Assembly: GCA_937895435.1 (NCBI GenBank)
Contig: CALAXT010000001.1
Coordinates: 1 to 34,122, forward strand
Reading direction: 5' to 3'
DNA length: 34,122 nucleotides
Origin: an uncultured Paracoccaceae bacterium
GTDB taxonomy: Bacteria > Pseudomonadota > Alphaproteobacteria > Rhodobacterales > Rhodobacteraceae
Under the pieces are notes generated by a model. That model ran no database searches and was not told the DNA's origin. It saw only the letters and a program-made list of their open reading frames with translations. A program made the position numbers and the translations under genes. Below, piece after piece: positions 8,039 to 15,434 of the stretch (positions are counted from its first letter, which is position 1; each line of letters starts with the position of its first letter).

Positions 8039-8449
8039 TTACCCCTCCCCAAGATCGAGCTGCGGCCCATCAATCAGATCCGCCAATTCCTGATCAACAA
8101 GACTGATCGGCCCATTTTGCCAAAGTGCCTCACCCAGGCCCGCCAACGGCGCGGGCGGGTTTAAACCAACCCAAAGCCCCACCAGCCCAGCAGCCGCAAG
8201 CCCCGCACCACCCAACCCAGCGCCCCGAGCGCCACCCATAAAAAATCCCATCAGCCAAGCGCGCCCACGGCTCCGCGCAACCACAGACTGGGCCGGACGA
8301 GATGGCACCACATTGGGTTGCAAGGCCCGGCCCTGCGCAGCGATCCGGGCCATCAGCACATCCGATGGCACTGGCGGGTTTTGCTGCGCATCGATGAAAA
8401 GCGCATCCAGCTGGATATCTTGGCCATTTTCACTGCCGCTATCTGTCAT
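8039..8449 (-). CDS. Small single-pass membrane protein, putative anti-sigma factor
   Basis: A 136-residue protein of no recognised family. Residues 1-75 are polar and probably cytosolic; about 76-105 is a Gly/Ala-rich membrane stretch (MGFFMGGARGAGLGGAGLAAAGLVGLWVGL); a short outer tail ends in DLGEG. The start at 8449 (MTDSGSENG) is chosen over 8479 because GGGG lies upstream at usable spacing, while 8479 has no ribosome site. It overlaps the end of the ECF sigma gene by 11 bases. Position and topology (cytosolic N-domain, one membrane pass) are those of a cognate anti-sigma factor, and this is the basis of the call. No zinc HxxxCxxC motif is present, so it is not of the ZAS type. Confidence 0.55.
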   Translation of the reverse strand: MTDSGSENGQDIQLDALFIDAQQNPPVPSDVLMARIAAQGRALQPNVVPSRPAQSVVARSRGRAWLMGFFMGGARGAGLGGAGLAAAGLVGLWVGLNPPAPLAGLGEALWQNGPISLVDQELADLIDGPQLDLGEG

Positions 8450-9056
8450 CTTGAAACCCCAAATTTTCACGTTGCCCATATAAATGATCGCTCAGGGCCC
8501 GTTTGCCCCGCGCCAGCAGGCTTTCCACCGCCTCAACGCTCAGCTCCATCACCTGCGCGATGCTGGCATTTCCCAGCCCCTCCAAATGGCGCAGCACCAC
8601 CGCTTGGCGCTGACGCGCAGGCAGTTGGGCCAGCGCCAACTGCAGGGCCGCCGCCCGTTCCCCCTGCAAAAGCCCCGCATAGGCCCCCGGCGCATCGCAG
8701 GCAGGGTCTGGGCCCAAATCAAGCGGCACGGTTTTGCCCCGGCGCAACCGATCTAGGCACAGGTTTGAGGCCACACGGTAAAGCCACGCCATCACCGGCG
8801 CCCCGTCGCTGTGCCAAGCGGGGGCTGCCTGCCATAACCGCAAAAGCGCGTCTTGCGTGACATCTTCGGCAGCGACGCGATCATTCAGCATGCGGGTCGC
8901 ATAGGCAAAGATGCGCGGCGCAAACCGTTGCGAAATCTGGCGCGCGGCATCACGATTTCCTGCGGCATATTCCGCCAAAAGCGCCAAATCCTGGGGCTCT
9001 GGCCGATGTGCGTTCGGCCGATCGGGCAATCCAAGATCTGGCAGCACGTCGGGCAT
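8439..9056 (-). CDS. ECF-type RNA polymerase sigma factor
   Basis: A 205-residue sigma-70 family protein of the two-domain ECF class. Region 2 spans about 35-105 (RFAPRIFAYATRMLNDRVAAEDVTQDALLRLW, then MAWLYRVASNLCLDRLRR). Region 4 spans about 135-195 (LAQLPARQRQAVVLRHLEGLGNASIAQVM), with the helix-turn-helix ending in VESLLARGKRAL. It directs core polymerase to stress promoters. The start at 9056 (MPDVLPDL) is preferred to a farther ATG at 9137 because GGAAAG precedes it and the extra 27 residues are unlike the family. It overlaps the putative anti-sigma gene and lies just downstream of the EF-hand gene. An inverted repeat sits upstream. Confidence 0.9.
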   Translation of the reverse strand: MPDVLPDLGLPDRPNAHRPEPQDLALLAEYAAGNRDAARQISQRFAPRIFAYATRMLNDRVAAEDVTQDALLRLWQAAPAWHSDGAPVMAWLYRVASNLCLDRLRRGKTVPLDLGPDPACDAPGAYAGLLQGERAAALQLALAQLPARQRQAVVLRHLEGLGNASIAQVMELSVEAVESLLARGKRALSDHLYGQRENLGFQDDR

Positions 9057-9125
9057 CCGTTCTTTCCGATTGGGGGCCCCTGCGGGCTTGATTTTGGGCC
9101 GCGACGAACACCGCGGCCCCTGCGT

Positions 9126-9145
9126 TTTGTCCAACATCGGACAAA
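9126..9145. promoter_or_regulatory. Inverted repeat upstream of the ECF sigma gene
   Basis: TTTGTCC (9126-9132) and GGACAAA (9139-9145) form a perfect 7-bp inverted repeat with a 6-base spacer between the EF-hand gene and the sigma gene. No T-run follows on the minus strand, so it is more like an operator or attenuator than a terminator. Halves of it, with the adjoining TGCGTTT, recur before the EF-hand gene at 9812-9826 (TGCGTTTGGACAAAG). Confidence 0.45.
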
Positions 9146-9155
9146 GTATCCATGA

Positions 9156-9797
9156 TTATTGCGCGGCAGATTTGCGCGCGCCATGCCCCTCATGACCATC
9201 ACAATCATCGTGGCCACGACCCGACGATCTTTTCATCATCTGCATCAGCTCATCGGCCGTCAACATGCCATCAACGTTGGTGTCGAGCTTTTCAAACCGA
9301 CGGGCCAGCGGTGCGTCTTGGGGCAGTTCCGCGCGGCTGATCGCCTGATCGCCGTTCACATCGCGCGTGGCCATCAGCTGACGCAGGCGCATCTGACGAA
9401 CCTCATCTGTGGGTTTGTCGCGTGGGGGCATCAGCTCAGCGCGGCTCAGCACGCCATTGTTGTCCAGATCGAGTGCGTTAAACGCCTCACCTTGAAACCG
9501 CGTCAGCTCAACCCGCGACCATGCGCCATCCCCATCCGCATCAATCAGCTTAAAAAGCGCGCCACCGTTGTAACCGGCCTGTTTTCCAGAACCCTTATGA
9601 TAGCCTTTTTTATGGCCTTCGCCATGCTCTTTACCGTGCCCCGCACCATGATCCATGCCATGCCCCATTCCATGTGTATGCGCGCACTCATCCGACTGAT
9701 ACGGCCCCTTGGCATCAGCAAAAGCGGGCACGAAGGCCAGGCCTGCCAATCCCGCCAGCACAACACCCGCAATCGCTGTCTTTTTAAAACGGTTCAT
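9156..9797 (-). CDS. Secreted His-rich EF-hand protein
   Basis: A 213-residue exported protein. A signal peptide (about 1-28, NRFKK then a hydrophobic core ending AFADA) precedes a histidine/glycine-rich segment (40-67, with ten His) able to bind transition metals. Four EF-hand loops follow at 86-97 (DADGDG), 110-121 (DLDNNG), 146-157 (DVNGDQ) and 172-183 (DTNVDG), each with the acidic residues for calcium, and a second His-rich tail lies at 196-206. It is therefore a probable periplasmic calcium and metal binder. The ATG at 9797 is chosen: AGGAG lies 6 bases upstream, while the adjacent ATG at 9800 is too close. It heads the cluster with the ECF sigma factor, suggesting it is part of or controlled by that stress response. 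Confidence 0.85.
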   Translation of the reverse strand: MNRFKKTAIAGVVLAGLAGLAFVPAFADAKGPYQSDECAHTHGMGHGMDHGAGHGKEHGEGHKKGYHKGSGKQAGYNGGALFKLIDADGDGAWSRVELTRFQGEAFNALDLDNNGVLSRAELMPPRDKPTDEVRQMRLRQLMATRDVNGDQAISRAELPQDAPLARRFEKLDTNVDGMLTADELMQMMKRSSGRGHDDCDGHEGHGARKSAAQ

Positions 9798-9954
9798 CAT
9801 CTTCTCCTCTATGCGTTTGGACAAAGGCATTTGCCTGTCTCTGATCATAAAACGCGGCAGCGATCGATTTCCGTCGAAAAAACATCTGATCCGCGCACGG
9901 GCCTGTCATTTTCAACAAATCCGTTTAAAAGAAGCACAGTTTAAGGAGCCTGCT

Positions 9955-10365
9955 ATGTTGGATGATTCCCACCAATCCACCCCCGAATCTGATCAATCCG
10001 AACGCCCATGGAAGCCCGCAGTGCTGCGTGGCTGGCAGGGTCATTGCCCCAATTGTGGTACGGGCGCGATATTTTCGGGCTATCTTAAGGTCAACGCCAC
10101 CTGCCCAAACTGCAATGAGGCGTTACACCACCACCGCGCCGATGATGGCCCGGCCTATATGACCATCTTGATTGTCGGCCATGTCATGGCACCGCTTTTC
10201 TTGTTTGTGTTCACGCATTATCGCCCCACTCCACTGGTTTTGGCCACGATCTTTTCAGTGGGCACGGTTGTGTTGTCGCTTTATCTCTTGCCGCGGCTCA
10301 AGGGCGCACTGGTGGCGCTGCAATGGGCCAAGCGGATGCATGGCTTTTCGCCCGAACCAGCATAA
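9955..10365 (+). CDS. DUF983 zinc-ribbon membrane protein
   Basis: A 136-residue protein of the DUF983 family. Two CPNC motifs (CPNCGTG and CPNCNEA, about residues 31-55) form a likely zinc ribbon, followed by two membrane segments (about 69-87 and 93-114). Function unknown. AAGGAG lies 6 bases before the ATG. The Nudix gene follows after a 16-base gap, so the two are probably co-transcribed; this pair is common in Rhodobacterales. Transcribed away from the EF-hand gene, sharing its upstream region. Confidence 0.88.
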   Translation: MLDDSHQSTPESDQSERPWKPAVLRGWQGHCPNCGTGAIFSGYLKVNATCPNCNEALHHHRADDGPAYMTILIVGHVMAPLFLFVFTHYRPTPLVLATIFSVGTVVLSLYLLPRLKGALVALQWAKRMHGFSPEPA

Positions 10366-10381
10366 CCAAAGGCACGGCGTG

Positions 10382-11056
10382 ATGAGCAGCTCTGTTCCCA
10401 TCCACCCAGCTGCAACCGTTATTTTGCTACGGCGCGGGTCTCAGGGGCTGTCTGTTTTGATGGGCCAGCGCGGCGCAGGTGCGGCGTTTATGCCGGGAAA
10501 ATTTGTCTTTCCCGGTGGTAGGCTGGATGACACAGACCACGGCGTTGCTCTGACCGACGCCCTGCCCACTCCCTGCTCTGAGCGGCTGCGCCAACACAGC
10601 CCCGATGGGCTGGCCACCCCCTTGGCATTGGCCGCGATCCGTGAATTGTGGGAGGAAACTGGCCAGATCTTGGGCGCACCCGCCGCATGGGATGGGCCAA
10701 TGCCTGATGCGTGGCAAAGCTATGCCGCAACCGGCCACCGCCCCAGTGCGGCACAAATGCAGTTTTTCTTTCGTGCCATCACCCCGCCGGGCAACACACG
10801 TCGCTTTGACGCGCGGTTTTTTGTGATTGACGCCAAAGCCCTGCGCAGCAATCCCGATGATTTCAGCCGCGCCAGCGATGAGCTGAGCCATCTGCAATGG
10901 GTGCCACTGGCCAGCGCCACAACGCTTGATCTGCCCTTTATCACGACAATCGTCTTGTCAGAAATCGTGGCCCTCGGTCAGGCCTGCCCCCCGAGCGACG
11001 GCGTGCCGTTTTTTGACAACTCAACCGACCGGCCGCATTTCAAACGGCTGATCTAG
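10382..11056 (+). CDS. Nudix hydrolase (NUDT19/CoA-pyrophosphatase-like branch)
   Basis: A 224-residue Nudix protein that should hydrolyse a nucleoside diphosphate linked to another group. It begins with the fold's first strand (AATVILLRRG), then GAAFMPGKFVFPGGRLDD and, after an insertion, the core of the Nudix box, AAIRELWEETG (about 84-94). The insertion between GG and RELxEE and the lack of the first Glu of the standard box are features of the NUDT7/8/19-like branch, not damage. That branch often acts on CoA derivatives, but the substrate here is not shown. AAAGG lies 9 bases before the ATG. The gene ends 4 bases from the convergent desaturase gene. Confidence 0.85.
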   Translation: MSSSVPIHPAATVILLRRGSQGLSVLMGQRGAGAAFMPGKFVFPGGRLDDTDHGVALTDALPTPCSERLRQHSPDGLATPLALAAIRELWEETGQILGAPAAWDGPMPDAWQSYAATGHRPSAAQMQFFFRAITPPGNTRRFDARFFVIDAKALRSNPDDFSRASDELSHLQWVPLASATTLDLPFITTIVLSEIVALGQACPPSDGVPFFDNSTDRPHFKRLI

Positions 11057-11060
11057 CCCT

Positions 11061-11999
11061 TTATTTTTGTTTGGGGCCCATCAGTGGATGGGGCACCGGA
11101 TCTTTGGCACGCAGCAAATACCGGGCAAAGACATCGCGATACGACGCATAGCGATATCCCCCATTGCGCGCCAAATACTGCGCCTGTCGTGCACGATAAA
11201 GCGCGGGCAAGCGATACCACGCAATCTTGGGGTGCATATGATGTACCACATGCAAATTATTGTTCAAAAACAACAGTGAAAGCAGCCCACGATCTTCGAC
11301 AATCACAGTGCGCGCGCTTGGCCGCGCATGGGCGCGATGTTCCAAGAACGTGCGGATTTTCAAAACACAAAACGCCAGATACCCCGCCGCCACATAGGCC
11401 CAAACCGGCATGTGCCCCCAAAACCACAGCCAAGCCACCACCAGCGCCACACCCAACCCGTGCATGGCCCAAGCAAAGCCAATCGCTCGGTCACCATCCC
11501 AAATTGCACGCAACTCTGTGCTGCAAAAGCCAAGGGTTGAAATCACGGGGCCCAGCAACATTCGGCCCAAAAGCGTATTATTGGCACGCAAGACCGCACG
11601 CTGTTTGGGTGTCAGCTGCACCCAGACCGCAGGATCAAAATAGTTGGATTCCGGATCATCGTAGGGATCGGTCAGATATTCGTCGCGGTGATGGGCCAAA
11701 TGGGTTTCACGAAACCGAATATAGGGCACAAACACCATCAACGCGGGGAAAACCAGCGCCTCATTAAACCATTGCCACGGCGTTGGATGGCCATGCAGCA
11801 CCTCATGCTGGAGCGAACTGTAAAGAACAACCGCCACCGCCGCCACCGGGATGGCCAGCACCAAAGACACCCCGGCCAGCACCGAAGTGGCCCAACCAAA
11901 AACACCATAGCTCAGCACAATCAATGCCAAGGTCAGCCATTCAATCTGCCCAGGCGATGTGCCCGAATGCAAGAAACGCGGGGCGGGGCGGGCAGACAT
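11061..11999 (-). CDS. Membrane fatty-acid desaturase/hydroxylase family protein
   Basis: A 312-residue di-iron membrane enzyme. The three histidine boxes are HEVLHGH (65-71), HLAHH (100-104) and HVVHH (250-254), with extra His at 256. Hydrophobic segments lie at about 22-60, 82-93, 145-160 and 180-212. The family introduces double bonds or hydroxyl groups into acyl chains or carotenoids using O2. The short loop after box 2 (DDPESNYFDP) recalls the bacterial desaturase/carotene-ketolase group. Substrate and regiochemistry cannot be read from the sequence. Start supported by AAGGA about 10 bases upstream. A lone gene, convergent with the Nudix gene. Confidence 0.85.
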   Translation of the reverse strand: MSARPAPRFLHSGTSPGQIEWLTLALIVLSYGVFGWATSVLAGVSLVLAIPVAAVAVVLYSSLQHEVLHGHPTPWQWFNEALVFPALMVFVPYIRFRETHLAHHRDEYLTDPYDDPESNYFDPAVWVQLTPKQRAVLRANNTLLGRMLLGPVISTLGFCSTELRAIWDGDRAIGFAWAMHGLGVALVVAWLWFWGHMPVWAYVAAGYLAFCVLKIRTFLEHRAHARPSARTVIVEDRGLLSLLFLNNNLHVVHHMHPKIAWYRLPALYRARQAQYLARNGGYRYASYRDVFARYLLRAKDPVPHPLMGPKQK

Positions 12000-12079
12000 G
12001 GGACGGCATCCTTTGGGTGATAAAAATCAAGCGCTATAATGCACCGCGCCTGCGTCAGGTCAATTGTGCTTTCATACCC

Positions 12080-13123
12080 TTAAAATGGCAGGGGGTGGGC
12101 ACGATGGGCCGCATCAATCTCTGACAAAACCGCCGCTGACAGCGTCAGATCAGCAGCCCCCAGCGCACATTTCAGCTGCGCTAAACTGGTTGCACCAAAG
12201 ATCGGCACGGTGGGCACGGGGCGGGCACAACACCACGCCAAGGCCATCTGGCTGGGGTCCAGCCCATGGCGGTCGGCAATATTGCAATAGGCCTGCACCG
12301 CAGGCCAAAGCCGTGGCGTAATCCGGCCCCCAAGCAGCGGATTATTTTCGCGCCGACTGCCCGCAGGGGTCACATCACCCGCATATTTGCCACTCAGCAA
12401 TCCCGTTGCCAGCGGTGAAAATGCCAAAAGCGTGACTTGTTCGTGCGCACAGAGCTCGGCCAGATCTGTATCAAAAATTCGGCAAAGCAGGGAATACTCA
12501 TTCTGAATCGCTTGGGGCCGCGGGCCGCCATGGGCCTTGGCTGCCGCAATCCATTGCGCCGTGCCCCAAGTGCTTTCGTTTGACAGCCCAAAATGGCGGA
12601 TCTTACCCGCCTGAACCAAGCCGGCCAATGTTTCCATCACCTCGGCCATGTGCTCGGCCGTTTCGGGGCCATTTTGCCGTGTGGGGTCAAAACCCCAATG
12701 CTGACGAAAATGATAAGACCCCCGGTTGGGCCAATGCAGCTGATACAGATCAATTACATCCGTCTTGAGCCGGGCCAGTGACCCTTCGACCGCAGCCACA
12801 ATGGCGTCGCGGCTGATCGGTGCGCCATTGCGCACACAGCTTTGGCCCTGCCCCGTCACCTTGGTCGCCAGCACGATGTCATCACGCCGCCCCGTTTTGG
12901 CGATCCAGCTGCCAATAATGTCTTCGGTACGCCCAACAGTTTCTGCCGCAATCGGATTCACGGGATACATCTCGGCTGTGTCGATGAAATTCACGCCATG
13001 ATCCAACGCCATATCGATCTGGGCGTGGCCCTCGCTTTCGGTGTTGCGGTTGCCCCAAGTCATCGAGCCCAAACACAACTGCGAGACATGTAGACCAGTT
13101 TGGCCAAGCGGGATCTGTTTCAT
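12080..13123 (-). CDS. Aldo/keto reductase (Tas-like)
   Basis: A 347-residue NADPH-dependent oxidoreductase of the aldo/keto reductase superfamily, likely cytosolic. The TIM barrel begins MKQIPLGQTGLHVSQLCLGSMTWG. Catalytic residues appear as Asp and Tyr in FIDTAEMYP, Lys in LATKV, and His in LYQLHWPNR. Cofactor-binding sequence near the C-terminus includes SPLATGLLSGKY and PIFGATSLAQL. Overall it resembles E. coli Tas. The physiological substrate is unknown. The ATG at 13123 has AAAGGAG 6 bases upstream; a farther ATG at 13204 has none. Divergent from the ImuA-like gene, whose LexA box lies 76 bases before this start. Confidence 0.9.
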   Translation of the reverse strand: MKQIPLGQTGLHVSQLCLGSMTWGNRNTESEGHAQIDMALDHGVNFIDTAEMYPVNPIAAETVGRTEDIIGSWIAKTGRRDDIVLATKVTGQGQSCVRNGAPISRDAIVAAVEGSLARLKTDVIDLYQLHWPNRGSYHFRQHWGFDPTRQNGPETAEHMAEVMETLAGLVQAGKIRHFGLSNESTWGTAQWIAAAKAHGGPRPQAIQNEYSLLCRIFDTDLAELCAHEQVTLLAFSPLATGLLSGKYAGDVTPAGSRRENNPLLGGRITPRLWPAVQAYCNIADRHGLDPSQMALAWCCARPVPTVPIFGATSLAQLKCALGAADLTLSAAVLSEIDAAHRAHPLPF

Positions 13124-13198
13124 GTTGGGCTCCTTTTGGGCGGTAAAGATTTGGCCAGACACTAGCGGCCCCACCCCAAGGGGCAAGGAAAAGATTGA

Positions 13199-13213
13199 GA
13201 ACATTAGAAGAAC
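13199..13213. promoter_or_regulatory. LexA (SOS) box, alphaproteobacterial type
   Basis: GAACATTAGAAGAAC is a perfect GAAC-N7-GAAC, the complement of the GTTC-N7-GTTC direct repeat bound by alphaproteobacterial LexA. It lies 54 bases before the ImuA-like start on the plus strand, a natural operator position. It is in the gap shared with the divergent aldo/keto reductase gene. ImuA genes are classic LexA targets, which strengthens the call. Confidence 0.75.
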
Positions 13214-13267
13214 ATTTTAAACTCTGTTTCGCAGCTCTGCCGCCCCGATTCTCAGGATATGCACCCC

Positions 13268-13960
13268 ATGCCCGATCTGGCTACGCTTAAAAAAATTTCT
13301 CATGGTGGGGCGCCCAGCACGTTTGGGCACGTTGATTTTTTGGCGGGGCTGACACTGGCGCGCGGGCGGGTACATGAATTTTGTGGCCCCGCCCGCCATA
13401 CACTGGCCATGATGGCAGCCGGGGCCAATGGCCCGTTTGGTCCACCAATTTTATGGATCACCCCTGCCTGGCATGGCGCGCAGTTTCACCCCGAAGGCAT
13501 GGCACAATTTGTGTCGCCTGCACGGCTGATTTTGGTGCGGGCGCGCCGCACCGAGGATATGCTATGGGCCATGGAAGAGGCACTGCGGGCCGGGGTGGTG
13601 CCGCTGGTGGTGGCTGATTTCCCCACCCCGCCGGCCAGCCTGACGCATGTGCGACGCCTGCATTTGGCCGCAGAAAGTGTTGGCGCGGGGCGCGCACCAC
13701 TGGGCCTTATACTGACCCCGGCCCAAGGCGGTGCGCCCGGCGTTGAAAGCCGCTGGCATCTGGCCCCACGCCACAGCCCCGGCCAAACAGGCTGGCGGTT
13801 GCAGCGGTGTCGTGCACGGATGGCCCCCCCACAAAGCTGGGATCTGCGCGCGCACCCCCAAGCCACAGGGCAAAAAGAAGGGCGTCATGTGGAACAAAGC
13901 ACCGGATCAAACCGCTGGTATCTGCACACAGACGCCGCGCGGCACTCCCCCACAGACTAA
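13268..13960 (+). CDS. ImuA-like RecA-fold protein (orphan)
   Basis: A 230-residue protein resembling ImuA (COG4544), the RecA-related partner of the ImuB/DnaE2 mutagenic repair polymerase. Similar features are GRVHEFCGP near residue 35, a strand PILWITPAW, SPARLILVRARRTEDMLWAMEEALRAG and the following VVPLVVADF, and SRWHLAPR near 160. The usual P-loop is not present (GPARHT in its place), as in many ImuA proteins. The ATG at 13268 has AGGA 10 bases upstream, while the ATG at 13259 is too close to it. A LexA box lies upstream. Unusually, no imuB or dnaE2 follows; the next gene is an MFS transporter. The role could be DNA-damage response, inferred from the box and the fold. Confidence 0.62.
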   Translation: MPDLATLKKISHGGAPSTFGHVDFLAGLTLARGRVHEFCGPARHTLAMMAAGANGPFGPPILWITPAWHGAQFHPEGMAQFVSPARLILVRARRTEDMLWAMEEALRAGVVPLVVADFPTPPASLTHVRRLHLAAESVGAGRAPLGLILTPAQGGAPGVESRWHLAPRHSPGQTGWRLQRCRARMAPPQSWDLRAHPQATGQKEGRHVEQSTGSNRWYLHTDAARHSPTD

Positions 13961-14056
13961 AAATCCCCTTGTTTATCGGCTTTGCACGTTTCGCTCTGGG
14001 CAAGCAGGCAAAGCTCAGCCACTCTGGCTGCAACATCACCCACTGGGGTCACGCTG

Positions 14057-15304
14057 ATGCGCTTGCTGATTTCGTTTGTCGCCCTGTTTTTATCGGTTGC
14101 GCTGTTGCAGCTGGGGTCTGGCGGGGTGGCGCCACTCGATGCAATTTCAGGCATCACCTTGGGATTTAGCACCGGGCAAATCGGCCTGCTGGGTTCGGCG
14201 CATTTTCTGGGATTTTTTGTGGGCTGTTGGTGGGCACCGCGCTTGATGGGCGAGGTCGGGCATTCTCGCGCGTTTGCCGCCTTTGCAGCCGCAGGCACGA
14301 TTGGTATTTTGGCACATATGCTGGTGATCAACCCGCTGGCCTGGGCAGTGATGCGGATGGCATCGGGGCTTTGTGTGGCGGGGTGTTACACGATTATTGA
14401 GGCGTGGCTGCACGCCAAGGTTACCAACAAAACCCGCGCCCGGGCCATGGGTGTTTACCGGGGCGTTGATATCTTTGCCTCACTTGGTGCGCAGCTGATG
14501 ATCGGTGTTTTGGAACCGGCCAGTTATGTGTCGTATAATCTGTTGGCGCTTTTGTGCTGCGCTGCTCTTTTTCCACTGACATTGACCAAGGTCACACCGC
14601 CAGAAACACCACTGACCCCACGACTGCGGCCACGGCTGGCATGGGAATGTTCGCCCTTGGCGGTGGCGGGGGTGATTGTGTCGGGGATCACTGGCGCGGC
14701 CTATCGGATGGTCGGGCCGGTTTACGGGGTGAATATTGGCCTTGATACGCACCAGATCGGGCTTTTTCTGGCAGCTTTTGTGTTGGGCGGCGCGCTGGCC
14801 CAACTGCCGATGGGCTGGATTGCTGATAAATTTGACCGCCGCGGGGTAATGGTGGGGATGTCGATGGGCGCTGTGGCCGCTTGTGGTTTGACCATTGCAG
14901 TCAGCCACTCAGGCCCTGTGGGTATTTTTCTGACTGCAGGATTGTTTGGGTTTACCACCATGCCACTTTATTCAATTTCATCAGCACATGCCCATGATTT
15001 TGCCCAGCCAATGGAAAGGGTCGAGCTGTCAGCCGCACTGATGTTTGTTTACGCGGTTGGCGCGATTGCCAGCCCGTTGCTGGCGTCTGGTTTGATTGCG
15101 GGCTTTGGGCCAAATGCGATGTTTGTCTTTATAGGCGTGGCGCATCTGCTGCTGCTGGGTTTCAGCCTGCTGCGGATGCGGGCTCGCCCCACGCTGAGCA
15201 AACGCACCGATTATGTTTATGTCCCACGCACTTCATTTTTGATCGGTAAGCTTTTGGGCGGCGGGCGTGATTTGGATGCCAGCGGCCGCAACACACCCGA
15301 TTAG
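14057..15304 (+). CDS. MFS transporter (YcaD-like)
   Basis: A 415-residue inner-membrane transporter of the major facilitator superfamily with about twelve hydrophobic segments. Loop 2-3 region: GCWWAPRLMGEVGHSR; the second half has the related GWIADKFDRRG (motif A type). The C-terminus, after about 375, is polar (SKRTDYVYVPRTSF). It resembles the YcaD/CynX-type group of unknown substrate. The ATG at 14057 begins the first membrane helix (MRLLISFVALFLSV); only a weak GGGG precedes it. It follows the ImuA-like gene by 96 bases, so co-transcription is possible but not shown. Its stop codon lies inside the first unit of a tandem repeat. Confidence 0.85.
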   Translation: MRLLISFVALFLSVALLQLGSGGVAPLDAISGITLGFSTGQIGLLGSAHFLGFFVGCWWAPRLMGEVGHSRAFAAFAAAGTIGILAHMLVINPLAWAVMRMASGLCVAGCYTIIEAWLHAKVTNKTRARAMGVYRGVDIFASLGAQLMIGVLEPASYVSYNLLALLCCAALFPLTLTKVTPPETPLTPRLRPRLAWECSPLAVAGVIVSGITGAAYRMVGPVYGVNIGLDTHQIGLFLAAFVLGGALAQLPMGWIADKFDRRGVMVGMSMGAVAACGLTIAVSHSGPVGIFLTAGLFGFTTMPLYSISSAHAHDFAQPMERVELSAALMFVYAVGAIASPLLASGLIAGFGPNAMFVFIGVAHLLLLGFSLLRMRARPTLSKRTDYVYVPRTSFLIGKLLGGGRDLDASGRNTPD

Positions 15305-15364
15305 GCACGGGCGCACTTAGGCACGGGCGCACTTAGGCACAGGCGCACTTAGGCACAGGCGCAC
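15301..15364 (+). repeat. Four tandem copies of a 16-bp repeat
   Basis: Units at 15301-15316, 15317-15332, 15333-15348 and 15349-15364. The first two are TTAGGCACGGGCGCAC; the last two differ by one base (TTAGGCACAGGCGCAC). The first unit contains the stop codon of the MFS gene, so the array starts at the gene end and lies in the gap before metG. The pairing of variants (two then two) suggests duplication by slippage. There are no spacers, so it is not a CRISPR. Confidence 0.95.
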
Positions 15365-15434
15365 CTGCAAGACCTCTGGAACTTTTGATGTATCGGGGTT
15401 AGAGGAAGATCGTCTGTCACAAAGGGCGCTTTTC

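Noticed and set aside
9840-9880. GGAAA and CGTT as an ECF (EcfG-type) promoter before the EF-hand gene
   Set aside because: The spacing of about 13 bases is shorter than expected for that class, so I could not support it.
10600-10700. Nudix box missing its first Glu as a sign of decay
   Set aside because: The inserted and altered box is a known trait of the NUDT7/8/19-like branch; the REL-EE core is intact.
15301-15364. Possible CRISPR array
   Set aside because: The 16-bp units abut with no spacers between them, and no cas genes are present.
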